The notes: generated by a model from the sequence alone, not told the origin. 64,000 bases of DNA from Branchiostoma floridae (GCF_000003815.2 NC_049983.1:6957840-7021839); one strand, 5' to 3'. Counted from the first letter of the stretch, positions 31,743 through 43,075 are shown. A program made the numbers and translations.

Positions 31743-34733
31743 CTACAAAGTCNNNNNNNNNNNNNNNNNNNNNNNNNNNNNNNNNNNNNNNNNNNNNNNN
31801 NNNNNNNNNNNNNNNNNNNNNNNNNNNNNNNNNNNNNNNNNNNNNNNNNNNNNNNNNNGCTGTTGCCTGTTCCCCGTAACCATGTAGTGTAGTGGATGGT
31901 CACTGGCGCGCATCTGGTTTAGAAGTGTCACTGCTGCTTCTTCACGCCTGGACCGGAGAGTTGGCAGGAGGGTAGTCGTGCAGGAGGCATCACTGTTTCG
32001 GTGAATGATCCTCATGGCTCTTTTCTGTACTGCCTCGAGGGTGTTTGACTGTGAGATGGTGCACCCAACGTACACAACGTTTGCATATTCCAGTACCGGT
32101 CTGATGAGGGTTGTGTACACTGTTGTTAAATCCTCAGCAGGCATACCACCTTTGGCAAGAAGACGTAGGAAGTGCAAGCGTTGAGAGCCTTTTCCCGTCA
32201 CGTGAGAAATGTGGCTGTCATACTTAAGGTTGGAACTGATCTTGAAACCGAGGTAGGGAGCACATGCAACGACTGCTACCTCCTTTCCTCCTAGAGTAAG
32301 TGGAGGGAGGTCAGGTGGTATTCTGGCGAAACATATCCTGAGCTCGTACGATTTGTCGCCATTCATGGTCATGTTGTTTTGTGTTGCCCATGAGTCCAGG
32401 TGGGTAGCCTCTTCCTGCATGGTGGTGTCGGATTCAGCAGTGATACAGGGGATGCAACGAGACAATCCAATGTCATCAGCATAACCGATGTTGGTGGTCG
32501 TTTCGTGTTTGACAGTTCGAGAGGACATATACACCAGGAATAGGTAAGGTGACAAGACTCCCCCCTGGGGTACACCGGAAGTGACGTCGTGCCAGCTGCT
32601 GAATTCACCGTTGGCGGCGACACGCTGTTTCCTGCCAGACAGATAACTGTTGATCCAAGTCAACATTTGAACAGGGATACCGCGTGTAGCAAGGTGCTGT
32701 AGAAGAATCCCATGGTCTACTTTGTCAAAAGCCTTTGACATATCTGCAAGTAACACGCGCACCACTGATGTCTGCTTGTTGTCAAGACTAGTGACCCAGG
32801 ACTGGTATGCCTTTAGCAGTGCAGCAGTGGTTGACGATTTAGGCATATATGCAAACTGATCCTTGATCCATGGTTTCATTATGGGGAAGAGTTTGTTTAG
32901 CACGAGACGTTCCTGCACCTTTCCCAGTGTAGAGATCAGAGAGATCGGCCTCCAGTCCTTCTTGCACGTAGGGTGTGTTGTTTTGGGTACGGGACAGATG
33001 TTTGCAGTTTTCCACGCAGACGGCATGATGCCCGTGTTGTACGATGTGTTCATCAGATGACAGATGACCGGACTGAGGTCCTCACAGAACTGGCTCAGAA
33101 CCCAGTTTGGTACACCATCGGGACCACAGGCTTGCCTTGGGTTTAGATTTTTTAACAATGTCTTTACTTGGCCAATGCTGCAGAGATCGTAGGAGTCATC
33201 AGTGGGTGGGAGTGGGAACAGAGCAAAGGTGTTGCTAACTGACATCGCCTCCCCGAAGAAGTTGTTTAGGTGATCTGCTACTTGTTTCTCTGGGATGTTG
33301 GTGAGAGTGACCTTTCGTTTTGATCTCTGAGTGCGGCCTAGTTCGTTGTTTACAAAATTCCACCAGTCCCGGGGATTTTGCTTTTTCAGCGATCCAATGC
33401 ACCTGTTGTAGTAAAATCGTTTTTGCTTCCTGATAAGAGTCTGTACATGGTTCCGGAGTTTCTTCCAGCGCTCTGTTTTGCCATACTTCAGGTAGACTGC
33501 TTGTCTTTTTTGAAGTGCCGATTTGATTGTGTCGGTCATCCAGTACTTGTCAACGTTTCTGGTCTTCTTCCTCCTGAATGGTATGCAGGTGTCGAGCATG
33601 GTTTGAATGATGTCGTAGAAGGTGGTGACCTTGTCCTCCACTGTGCTTGCGCTGTACACACTGGACCAGTCCGTGATCGCCATGCACAGTCCTAGAGCGT
33701 CCTTTCTCTCCTGTGTTACCAGGCGGTGCCTGGTTCTGGAGGGCTCACAGTGGTTTTGATGGATTTGGGGTTTCCAAATCACACAGTTGTGATCACTTGC
33801 TCCGAGGGGTGCTATGGTAGTCGGTGTCTGATATTGGTTGTGGACATTTGTAATGATTAGATCCAGCACACTGTCGGCGCGGGTGGACATTGACACTACC
33901 TGTTTCAACTCGGGGTGACTGGTCAGCAGTGGGTTCAGTGGAAGCTTGTTGAAATCGCCACACAGAATGATACCTGCGTGTGGATGTTTTCGGCGAATTT
34001 CATCCAAGGAGTTGATCAGGTATTGATTAGTTGCGGTTTGCAGGTGAGGTTCGTTTGCCCAAGGAGGGTGATAAAGTGCTCCCAAGAAAAGGCTGGGGAT
34101 GGCTCTTGGAGTCCAGTGTGGTTCGAGCTGTATCCACATACATTCAATGTCATCAGGTGTCGAGATGTTGACAGGAGTTGCCTTTATACCTGTTTTGATG
34201 TAGACAGCGACTCCTCCGCCCCTTCTGGTTTTCCGATCCTTGCGATACAGACAGTAACCGTCGATGATCGTCGATTCCTCAGGTAGGTTGGAAGAAAACC
34301 AGGTTTCTGTAACAGTCGCAATGTCCGTATTGTTCGCTGAGAGAACAAGACTGAGTTCATCCCTTTTGTGAACAAGGGACCTTGCATTAGTCAACAGCAT
34401 ACTAGGCATTCCTCTGGGCTTGGTGAGCTGATCACGCTTCAGAGGACGCAGGTGTTCCTTGTTTACAAATTGATTCTTCTGTTGTCTGCATTTTTTGTCC
34501 GAGTGAGATTTACATATCAAAGTAGTCGCTCCCATTCGTGATACCGGCCTATTTCCAATAATGGTTTCAATATTGCGGATTCTGAATCTCCCACCTTTGC
34601 ATCCCCTTGGTCTGCATAAAGGTCGAAGGATGCCTGCTTCCAGTAGTGAGGACTTTTCATGCTTCAAAAGTGGCTGGGTAGCTGCCCGACAGGTCCGTAG
34701 GAAACTGGAACTGTATCTCAGGATGGTTGCCAT
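31743..34733 (-). CDS. LINE ORF2-like protein: AP endonuclease plus reverse transcriptase
   Basis: About 996 codons from the first ATG at 34733, with no stop in the sequenced part; the frame crosses the N gap at 31753-31858. Residues ~110-330 form an EEP endonuclease: NARS near 116, GDFN near 259, LGASDHN near 310. The RT domain is about 560-790: WRPISLISTLGK near 595, the catalytic ADMSKAFDKVDH near 662, GVPQGGVLSP near 722 and YADD at about 751. The C-terminal part has RPVLEYANVV and LEAVQKRAMRI, typical of CR1/L2/jockey-type LINEs. It would make and insert cDNA by target-primed reverse transcription. A later Met is possible as the start; about 110 residues upstream of the endonuclease match nothing I know. 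No RNase H or zinc knuckle is seen. Confidence 0.9.
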   Translation of the reverse strand: MATILRYSSSFLRTCRAATQPLLKHEKSSLLEAGILRPLCRPRGCKGGRFRIRNIETIIGNRPVSRMGATTLICKSHSDKKCRQQKNQFVNKEHLRPLKRDQLTKPRGMPSMLLTNARSLVHKRDELSLVLSANNTDIATVTETWFSSNLPEESTIIDGYCLYRKDRKTRRGGGVAVYIKTGIKATPVNISTPDDIECMWIQLEPHWTPRAIPSLFLGALYHPPWANEPHLQTATNQYLINSLDEIRRKHPHAGIILCGDFNKLPLNPLLTSHPELKQVVSMSTRADSVLDLIITNVHNQYQTPTTIAPLGASDHNCVIWKPQIHQNHCEPSRTRHRLVTQERKDALGLCMAITDWSSVYSASTVEDKVTTFYDIIQTMLDTCIPFRRKKTRNVDKYWMTDTIKSALQKRQAVYLKYGKTERWKKLRNHVQTLIRKQKRFYYNRCIGSLKKQNPRDWWNFVNNELGRTQRSKRKVTLTNIPEKQVADHLNNFFGEAMSVSNTFALFPLPPTDDSYDLCSIGQVKTLLKNLNPRQACGPDGVPNWVLSQFCEDLSPVICHLMNTSYNTGIMPSAWKTANICPVPKTTHPTCKKDWRPISLISTLGKVQERLVLNKLFPIMKPWIKDQFAYMPKSSTTAALLKAYQSWVTSLDNKQTSVVRVLLADMSKAFDKVDHGILLQHLATRGIPVQMLTWINSYLSGRKQRVAANGEFSSWHDVTSGVPQGGVLSPYLFLVYMSSRTVKHETTTNIGYADDIGLSRCIPCITAESDTTMQEEATHLDSWATQNNMTMNGDKSYELRICFARIPPDLPPLTLGGKEVAVVACAPYLGFKISSNLKYDSHISHVTGKGSQRLHFLRLLAKGGMPAEDLTTVYTTLIRPVLEYANVVYVGCTISQSNTLEAVQKRAMRIIHRNSDASCTTTLLPTLRSRREEAAVTLLNQMRASDHPLHYMVTGNRQQXXXXXXXXXXXXXXXXXXXXXXXXXXXXXXXXXXXXTL
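31753..31858. other. Assembly gap (106 N)
   Basis: A run of N inside the 3' part of the LINE ORF. Confidence 0.99.
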
Positions 34734-34975
34734 GATAAATCCAGGACAGGTAGGGAACTCGGCTAAAAATTCCAACTTGCAGTTGACTGCAGCTCAGGAA
34801 TCAGTCTAAAACCGGTTTGTAACCGACAACGACACATCGCACACACGTACTTCGATTGAAGACTTCTTAAAAGGGACATAAAAGCATTAAAAACTTGAGA
34901 TTCAGATAATGTATACTGAGACCACTTCCGAGCGTTTCCAGTGACATCTATCACTCTTCTTCAGTGTCAGTGCAA

Positions 34976-35313
34976 CAGACTGGCAGTACACTTCAATACA
35001 AGTACAACTAAATAAAAATAACATTTTTTTTAAATAAATAAACGTAAACAACTAATACATCATCTCATGTAGCTACGAAGGCAAAAGACGAGTAAATACG
35101 GCGTCCACGTAAACCAACTAGTTATGTAATCAATTAGACGCACGTACCGCGCCAGGCGTGACCGTTACATCTTAACGAAACACGCAAGTGTTGAAAAAGT
35201 AGAGTGCCCTCATTTATCACGTACGAGTGAACCAGAGAGGGGGAGATCCCTCCCAAAGAGCCAACGGATTAGGGTATCGGGCCCAATTTCCGGGACGGCC
35301 ACAGCAAGGACAT
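34976..35313. other. No recognisable feature
   Basis: AT-rich DNA between the LINE and an assembly gap; nothing recognised. Confidence 0.4.
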
Positions 35314-35413
35314 NNNNNNNNNNNNNNNNNNNNNNNNNNNNNNNNNNNNNNNNNNNNNNNNNNNNNNNNNNNNNNNNNNNNNNNNNNNNNNNNNNNNNNN
35401 NNNNNNNNNNNNN
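35314..35413. other. Assembly gap (100 N)
   Basis: Exactly 100 N, the usual placeholder for a gap of unknown size. Apparent open frames across it are artefacts. Confidence 0.99.
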
Positions 35414-35597
35414 AATGCATGAATGAAGACCGCTATTTCACATTTTGGCCCACCAGGTCACACTAAAGACAAAATATCCATGTAAAAGTAACATAGATCT
35501 GAAAAGAAAACTAGTATATAGTTTCGCTTTCTTTTCTCTTCTTGGTAATTGTGAAAATGTATACGTAGAATTGTATATATGTTGTACTCGGTTTTTC

Positions 35598-35907
35598 ATG
35601 TCACATAAAATGTTAATTTAGAAATGATATTCCATATAAAATTTCCAGTATACTTCTTTGTCTGTATTTTGCAGGACTGGTCAAGACATATTTTTGACGT
35701 TTTGTCATACGTATCTTGCCTCATGTTCCTACTTTAAAGTGAAGGTTCAAACATGTTACATAAAGTGTTAGTTTAGAAATGATATTCCATATAAAATTTC
35801 CAGTATACTTCTTTGTCTGTATTTTGCAGAACTGGTCAAGAAATATTTTTGACGTTTCGTCATACGTATCTTGCCCCATTTTCCTATTTTGAAGTGAAGA
35901 TTCAAAC
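35598..35907. repeat. 155-bp tandem duplication
   Basis: Two copies (35598-35752 and 35753-35907), offset exactly 155 bp at GATATTCCATATAAAATTTC, are over 90 percent identical by eye. Each contains TTTGTCTGTATTTTGCAG, which looks like a splice acceptor. The sequence that follows has no long conserved frame. Confidence 0.85.
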
Positions 35908-36885
35908 AAATTTTGATTGGCTGTATGGTCACTCAGATATGGCCGTCTAGTGGAATGTGGCCCAAACTATCAGATAGATTCTTGAAGTGGACTACTCTCC
36001 AAGTGTACAATAGCCAGTCAGTCTATATACATACAGGAACACATAAACTATATGAAAAGTACTATGCATTTAAGAAGGCTACATTTTGAGAAATACAGGA
36101 TGGTTTCTTTTCAGTCAATTTCCTTCTCGCACATAATGGTATATCGGTGAGCCCCGATTCGTCACCCAAAAAAATACCACTTTATATTTGCCGAAACAGC
36201 TTATACGTAAAGGTTATATTTGCTGTGATAGGCATTGTTCAGTTAATATTTGCTGAAAGAGCTAATATGTTGATGTCACCGGCAGTTTTTAGCTCTGATA
36301 GGTTCATGACAGTAAAAGAAGAAAACAAAAATTAAGATTTCAAATACTGTGAGACGACACATACAACTCATATTCAAGAAACATGTCAGAGTCTCGCGAG
36401 AGTTTCAATGGGCGGGACAGGGCGGGACTTTACATCTAGAATCACGAGTATTATCAAAAGGGAAAAACAAACACTTAAACAACTGGAGTTTTCCAAATCA
36501 ACAGCACCCAGAAGATGAATTCGCCCTATCGTCATCACAAAAATCCCCTAACACGAATCGTGTCTATCAACACGCCCGAACTTTTCAGATGACAGGATTG
36601 CATTTCACCGCCGTATCCGTTAATCCGAGAGATTCTCTCCCAAAGCCGTATTTAAAGGCACTCAGCGCTAATGACATTTCACAAAGTGGTGCTCTGGACC
36701 ATCCCTGGAGGTTATCTTGCCAGACAGCACTGTCTTAGTGATACTGATGGATGCTGTTTAATTAACGTTCAAATGCCACCCATCCTCTTGCTAAATAAAA
36801 CAGTTTGATCCGAATGTACCTATAAGGGCAGGTTCAAACGAGATACAAATCCGTATGAGTTGCGTATTGACATTATGTTGGTATA
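35908..36885. other. No supported gene
   Basis: A 129-codon plus frame at 36349-36738 has no recognisable domain or splice context. Near 36175-36260, TTATATTTGC and TTAATATTTGCTG words recur in a small irregular repeat. Confidence 0.4.
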
Positions 36886-37402
36886 GGCCACAGCAAATAA
36901 CTTTTATGGATAACATCCTTTGCAGAATGCAAGTATAATGAGACGAAACTAAACCCAGATAGGTAAAAAATACAAGATGGCTATTTTTTTAATAGACACC
37001 ATAAACGTTATAAGAAGATTTGAAGTGACAAAACGTGGCATCACAACTATAACAAGGCATTCATATCTGTATTGAAGAAGTGAACTAGACTGTGTAGTAA
37101 AAGTGATATTAGTGTGGTACACTGGTATCAATTGCCAAGTTGGCAACTACATTGAATTTTTATAGCTTCCATTTTGGCACTTTTACAACTATCCAACAAG
37201 TTTCACTTCTGCAACTACAGTCATGGCTACCTCCATAGTGTCACTTCTAAAGTATAATCATTAGGCTACAACACAACGGGTTTGCCCATTTTTTCTATCT
37301 GACCATCCCCGAAGAGGGAAAAAAAAATTTGTTTTCTTTCTGAAGTCAAGCGAAAATTAAAGAGGGCACTGATGTCATCCATAAGATTTACTTGCTGTGA
37401 AC
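36886..37402. mobile_element. Harbinger-like MITE, copy 2 (diverged)
   Basis: Left end GGCCACAGCAAATAACTTTT. Right end ATCCATAAGATTTACTTGCTG then TGAAC, where GGCC is expected. The interior matches 2484-2936 (TAGTGTGGTACACTGGTATC, TTGCCAAG, TGGCAACTAC) and is longer. Flanks are ATA and TTA. Confidence 0.75.
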
Positions 37403-37901
37403 TTACTACTAATAGGTAAAGTTTGCAACGAACGAGCTTTGTTTAGCTCAGAATTAAGACTAAAACACAAGCCTAGTATTATCTTGATGAAAAGACTTTC
37501 AAACGACATCCACCATTTTTTCATCAGAAGACTGTCGTCACGTGACCTGGAAGTCAAAGGTCAAGCAGGTCACGTGACACTAGACTGTTGTAGATGGCAA
37601 TGCGTTTCCTTTTTTTAATTCGACGAGCGGTCTACGAAATTTAATGGAGTGTTATGTATATTATAAATTTAGATGCAACATTTTGTCGGTCACAGCCGTA
37701 GGGTTTTCGTCTGGGGCTTGCCCATCTATCATAATCGTTATCATTAAAGGTTAAATGTAAGAATAACTGCTATGGACCTCTATAAATGGAAGTGACATTT
37801 GGAACTGACAGTAACCAATGACAACAGCCATCCGCGCGGTGCCATGGGAGGGAGATGACTGGATCAAGGGTTGCGACCATCACTCATGTCGGTATTAGCG
37901 A
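37403..37901. other. No gene seen; short CACGTGAC inverted pair
   Basis: GTCACGTGACCTGGAAGTC and AGCAGGTCACGTGAC (37538-37577) form an inverted pair. Otherwise nothing is recognised. Confidence 0.4.
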
Positions 37902-38354
37902 TAAGGCCACAGCAAGTAAATTTTATGGATGACATCCTCTGCAGACTGCAAAATTAATGAGATAGGGCGAAAAAACAAAACAAGATAGACGTTGTAACAA
38001 GACTTGAAGTGGCAAAATATGGCACCACAGCCAACAAGGCATTCATTCCTGTACACCAGTGTAGTAGTGACACTAGTGTGGTAGACTGGTACCATGTTGG
38101 TACACTCATAGCTTTCATAGTTGTGCCACTTTTACAACTATCTATCAAGTTGCACCTCTGCAACTACAGTCAATGCTACAGAGTCTCTAGTGTCAATTCT
38201 ATATTCAATGATTTGGTTACAACACAACCTTTACCCATTTTCGTCTATCCGGCCTTCCCTGAAGAAGAAAAAAATTCTTGTTTTTTTTCTGAAATCAGGC
38301 AAAAATTAACGAGCGCGCGGATGTCATCCATAAAATTTACTTGTTCTGGCCTAC
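37902..38354. mobile_element. Harbinger-like MITE, copy 3
   Basis: The element runs 37905-38351, from GGCCACAGCAAGTAAATTTT to AAATTTACTTGTTCTGGCC, flanked by TAA (37902-37904) and TAC (38352-38354). The interior matches copy 1, including TAGTGTGGTA and TTGCACCTCTGCAACTACAG. Only about 500 bp separate it from copy 2, in the same orientation. Confidence 0.8.
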
Positions 38355-38360
38355 TGTACT

Positions 38361-38405
38361 GTATGTATGTATGTATGTATGATGTATGATGTGTATGTAT
38401 GTATT
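38361..38405. repeat. (GTAT)n microsatellite
   Basis: About 45 bp of GTAT/ATGT repeats, interrupted by GATGTATGATG. Confidence 0.9.
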
Positions 38406-38752
38406 CATGTGCTCGCTCTCCCTATTTCTGAAACAGTTCAGAACTGCCTGCTGCACTGCGCCCAATATTCTGACCGACACAGCAGCCATCAAACATCACC
38501 CACGTCCATCACAACAATTACTTCTGAACAGTTGCTGAAACCCTATAGCTAGCTCAAAGCATCAACAAAGAACTTTTACAAATCAGACCATTACATTTTG
38601 TAGGACACTACTAGTCTCGCTTCAATCTACAAACTGTGACAGAAGAGTTTGGTACCCAAGTACTCTTAGCCCTAAAGCCACCGGTCTTGACCAGCTCAAC
38701 AACCAGACTCAGCTGTTTGGATAACAACACCATCCCTGACGACCACCAATGA
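38406..38752. other. No recognisable feature
   Basis: Single-copy-looking sequence; no gene or RNA recognised. Confidence 0.4.
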
Positions 38753-39110
38753 TTTTAACCCTATTCAGACCGGGGGGGGGGGGCTTTTGAGGCCGGCGCC
38801 AACTTCGATGTCCTATAACGCCAGAACGCCTTACGCTAAAGCCACCAAATTTGGTGAGTTTTCCTAAAATATTGTTGGCAACAATTTTACGAAGTTTGAC
38901 AAATTTTCCATTTTTTCGTGTTGCCATGGCAACCGTTTGCTGACAGGCAGTTTTGCCAAAAATCACTATTTTTGGTTCTAACAATGTATTTTTCACATTT
39001 ATTTGCTATATCACAGCTATTTTGTTACATGAATAAAATCTTATATTATTTAGCATATCTTTCATAATTATATATGCATAAATTATGCTAATTTGATGAC
39101 GTCAGACAGA
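38753..39110 (+). repeat. G-run repeat family, longer copy
   Basis: TTTTAACCCTATTCAGACC precedes a G run of about 11, then CTTCGATGTCCTATAACG, CCAAATTTGGTGA and an AT-rich tail ending TAATTTGATGACGTCAGACA. It matches 30724-30850 over the first ~120 bp. GTTGCCATGGCAAC at about 38919 is a perfect palindrome. Confidence 0.55.
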
Positions 39111-40236
39111 CAAGTGAATTCCCAGAGGATTGGAAGAAATCTAGGCTGTTACCTACCATACGAAAATGCCCCAGCAACTACATACCCATCAGCATCCTAC
39201 CTCACTCGCACTGTTGAATGCCACGTACGGCAACGTCTTAACTTCCTGCTCCAGGTTTCACAATACCTTGATCTTGACATGAATAGTTAACTTTAAATAT
39301 GACATATGATAAAAAAAAATGACCTTTAGCTGTACATCTGCCTCCATCTTGTTGAAACCTATTATAGCTTCTCAAGTTCTCATACATGTTCCAGTTGCCA
39401 TTGTTGTTTTAAATGTACAACAATTTGTTCTACCTGACAATGTTGATTACTGTCAATGTTATTTGATTGTATTTACGTTTTGTTCATTTGTGTACTATGC
39501 AATGGATATGTTTGTGGTCACAATATCAGTAAATTTAAGTTGTAACTTAGCAGCCACAGTGTCCACATTGCAATTCCCTGTTGCAATTCGGATGAAAACA
39601 AAGTCAACTCCCACTCTGTCACTTACACTTCCAATAATCCAAAAATCTACCCCCATTTTTCACGTAGGTAATAACGTTACAGAAAGAGAGATAGGACTCT
39701 CAAAATATTTGAATCGTGTGATGATGAATGTACCGATATTTTAAGCAAGTCTGAACCATTTTGGGTACATGGAGTCATCCGACAGGGAAAATTGATTCAG
39801 AGTCAAGCTAGAAGAGTGCCGTTGCAATACTCGATTAAACGTACCTTGTGTTTAAAACTAGAATCCGTCAACTACATTATGATGCACTCTCGCCCCCTGG
39901 CGATTGTTACGAATCCGACTGTCAGTTTTGTTTCCAATGGTCTTTTAGTTACATTCCTGTGATAGAAATGCATCGCAATGCTATATAATACAATTATATA
40001 CATCAATTAGGCGCCTAGAATAATCGAATTATGCGTCACCCCATGTTTTCAAGGAAAAATTGATATTGTATATGGCTATCAATTTAGGAGTTGTGTCTTT
40101 TATTTGGGCTCATGTCAATTAGATTTCCATCTATTCTATGCCCATGAATGCACAAAGGCGGTGGACTATTTTTATAGTGCTTTAAGCCCCTTTTGATTGA
40201 ATAGAGCCAGGGACCATGACTTAAAGTGAACATGAC
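39111..40236. other. No supported gene
   Basis: A 141-codon plus frame at 39319-39744 is hydrophobic in places but has no recognisable family. It includes a CCCCCATTTTTCACGTAGG word also found in the 19516 repeat, so it is probably repeat-derived. Confidence 0.4.
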
Positions 40237-40415
40237 CTATGACGCACACGTTTGAGATGGAGAACGGCAAAACAAAAACAACTAACAAAACATACTTTTT
40301 ATCAATGTAATTAGTTTACGCCACTATTATCTATGACGTAAAAGTATGAGATGGAAAACAGCAAAACAAAACACCCTTCTGATTCAGTGAAATTTGTTTA
40401 CATCACTTAAGAGAT
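40237..40415. repeat. 94-bp tandem duplication
   Basis: CTATGACGCACACGTTTGAG at 40237 and CTATGACGTAAAAGTATGAG at 40331 each lead into GATGGA(G/A)AAC(G/A)GCAAAACAAAA. The offset is 94 bp. Confidence 0.75.
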
Positions 40416-41052
40416 AGTTTGTCGTTCGATGGTCGTTCAACTTGAACTGTATCTAATATCCAGTAGGAAGAGCTTATTAATATAATAGTATCAAGATAAA
40501 GCAGTTATCTCACTGAACTGTGTCACGTCGGCGGTAGCGCTGCATTGTAAATTGAATTTGTGTTACAATTGACTTTATAATGTTGATATCAGGCAAAATC
40601 TATAAGTATGACTAAAAGGACAACATATCACAAAACAAGACACACAAAAAAATGGATTTGTGAAAGAGTACATTTATATCAGAGCCTGCCAGCCATCCCT
40701 CAACCGAGGCGAGGGCTGATACCATCTTCCAAGCACCTTTGACCTTTTGCTGACGTCACACTTTTGGTCTGGATGTGTGACATAGGCTTTGGGAGATTTG
40801 AACTTGGATCACAGGACTGATCGAAAGATGGCAAGCGCATATTTTGTGTACTAAAAGAAATTTTAAAATTGCAACATAGAGCGTAGATTCGTTTTTGATC
40901 GACAAAATTTATTATTGAGCGCTCCGTAACTTTAAGATGACATTCAGCTTGGTCACACCTTGAAATGACCTTCAGGTCTTGTTACGAGGCGACCATTAAG
41001 TATGAAAAAACAGCAGTTACTCAAGCAACTGGATCTGACCTTTCAGGTAGGA
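40416..41052. other. No recognisable feature
   Basis: Nothing recognised; no long open frame. Confidence 0.4.
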
Positions 41053-41730
41053 TCCACTATATTTGGTCAGTGATGTGTGTGCATCTTTTTTCCCCGCAAA
41101 CCGACAGTGAATGATCTGGGTCCAGGTCACATAAAACACCTCATGAACGTTGATAGCGAGTGAACAAAGATAGTTGACATTTACGTTACTATATGGTCTT
41201 TGATAGTAAAATGTTCCACTACATGAGATCCCTCACATAAAGAAGAAATAATCATTTGTTGGCACTTTGACAGCATACATTTTTAAATATGGCAATTCGC
41301 ATTTACTGAGTAAAGTTTCGCTAACACTGCGGCACGACGTGTGTTGGTATACTCCAAGGCCTGTGCATTGTGGTCTAGAGTTACAATGTACGCAAGAACG
41401 CAAAAAAATAACATAGAAAACTCAAACACACGCCAAATAGCAGGTACTCAACGGTCAGACGTTTCGGTTAACATCCACCATCTTTGGTCAATGATGTGTT
41501 TATTCCATAAAACGACAGTGAATGATTTTGGTCCAGGTCATATAAAACACTTCATAAACTTTGATAGCGAGCAAACGAAGATAGTTGACAATTGCGTTAC
41601 GGTATGGCCTTTAATAGTAAAACGCCAACAACATGTAAGACCCATGCTCATAAAGACGAAGTACGTTGTTGGCATTTTGACAGCATACATTTTTAACGGT
41701 AGCAATTCGGCATTTACTTTATTGCAGCCA
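41053..41730. repeat. Direct duplication of ~250 bp, offset 411 bp
   Basis: Copy 1 (41053-41315) and copy 2 (41475-41730) share TTTGGTCA(G/A)TGATGTGT, CCAGGTCA(C/T)ATAAAACAC, AGATAGTTGACA and TTGACAGCATACATTTTTAA in order. A 130-codon open frame at 41341-41733 crosses copy 2 only, is not kept in copy 1 and is not likely coding. Confidence 0.8.
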
Positions 41731-43075
41731 TAAGATTTTAATTGCTATCTCTCCTTTGCTCTTGTTCTCGAGCCAATGGTCTTTAAAGCCAAAACTCTGA
41801 CCGCTAGAAATGAATAAGGACAGGAGTGTATATAGACTATGAGTTTAATTGCTTATATTGTTCAATAGTAGAGTGGACTCATTCCTCAAGCTACCGACAT
41901 CTTGCACACTGCAGTCGTCCCTCAATAAGACATATGGAGCCGCATAGTTCAAGTTTTGAACTTTAATTCAGCCAGTCATATTGTTTTATATGTTTGAGGT
42001 GTCATTTCATTTTTTATGATTTACAGTGAATTCTTATGTATGCTAATTATGGTTCATTATGACTTACTTGTATTACCTGTAATCTAGTTCATATTATTGT
42101 TATCTATTTGTTTTTCGTTTTTTTTGTATTCCATATTGGGCTCCCTTGGAAATCAGTCACACGACTGAAGAGACAGCGCACCCCAACTTTCATTAATAGA
42201 TGAATACATAAACTTAAAGACAAATAAATTGCCTTCAAAATCATCAGGAATAAGCCACAACAAACATTATTTTCTAAAAGCCTTTCAGTGAAATTTTAAG
42301 GGGATATCTTATATTCTAAACACTTTCCTTAGAATTTCTGTATTCAGCATTGCTGTTGCCAATTGCAAGGAAGTATATATTCATATCCATTCATTTTTAA
42401 AAAATCTTATGAAAAGTTCGCAGAGACCTGATGGAATATATGGCGACAACTCACTGAAGCACACTTTCAGACGAAAGAGAGATATATTGACCGTGGAATA
42501 GCTTTCTGTACATCCCATTTGTATCCAGTATTGGTAATTGAAACGCACTCAGGAATCATTATCCAAAGAAAATCGTGACGGTAAAACCAGTCTTTAATCT
42601 AAACCGCGAATTATTTCATTTTGATCAGTTGTTGCAATGTTGTCTTATTTCATGTTGGGGTCTCCCCCCCCCCCCCTGGAGGCATTGAAAAAACGCCAGT
42701 AAGTGATGTGTACTTGCCTGGTTAAATAAATAAACTGAACTGAATTATCTTTAAAATTTGACACCCTCCTGTCGATTTTTCTGAGAGGCAATATGCCTAG
42801 ACCTAGAAGTTCCCAGAGGTCGATCATTATCATTCTGAATGTCGTGCGTACAACACGACACCAGCTCAACAGTCTGTAAATTAAGGTGACTTCTTGCGCA
42901 CTTCCAGCCTTTAATGTCTCGTGTGACACATCGTTATCTGACTTTCGCTTAACCTTGGAGGAACACGACGAAGTATCGTTTGTCATGCAACAGTGTACCC
43001 ATGGGCGTCTGTCATGTAACCGTTAAACCATCGCACTTCGTGATGAGTTAGTGCAGAAACCGTGTGTCTGGTACC
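41731..43075. other. No supported gene; C run and retroposon-tail-like segment
   Basis: A 13-C run at 42664-42676 precedes TGCCTGGTTAAATAAATAAA (about 42716), which resembles a retroposon 3' tail. A 113-codon minus frame at 42645-42986 has no recognised domain. The rest shows nothing. Confidence 0.4.

Larger units (their letters stand above)
31522..34975 (-). mobile_element. CR1/L2-group non-LTR retrotransposon
   Basis: A minus-strand LINE with one long endonuclease/RT ORF (31743-34733) and a 3' end formed by AATAAAGCTC and a short (ATC)n repeat abutting the MITE at 31087-31521. An N gap removes about 106 bp near the ORF's 3' end. The 5' boundary is unclear; a 5' leader with a 63-codon frame (34763-34954) and CTGAAGAAGAGTGA (about 34955-34968) probably belongs to it. 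No target duplication was identified, and the gap prevents a claim that it is full-length. Confidence 0.85.

Noticed and set aside
34930-34968. Hammerhead ribozyme core (CTGAAGA ... GAAA) in the LINE 5' flank
   Set aside because: The core letters fit a C-U-G-A-N-G-A and GAAA pattern, but stem II pairs only with offset bases and I could not find stems I and III or a cleavage site around it.
39319-39744. 141-codon hydrophobic membrane protein
   Set aside because: No recognisable family, no splice or promoter context, and it overlaps a word shared with a dispersed repeat at 19660.
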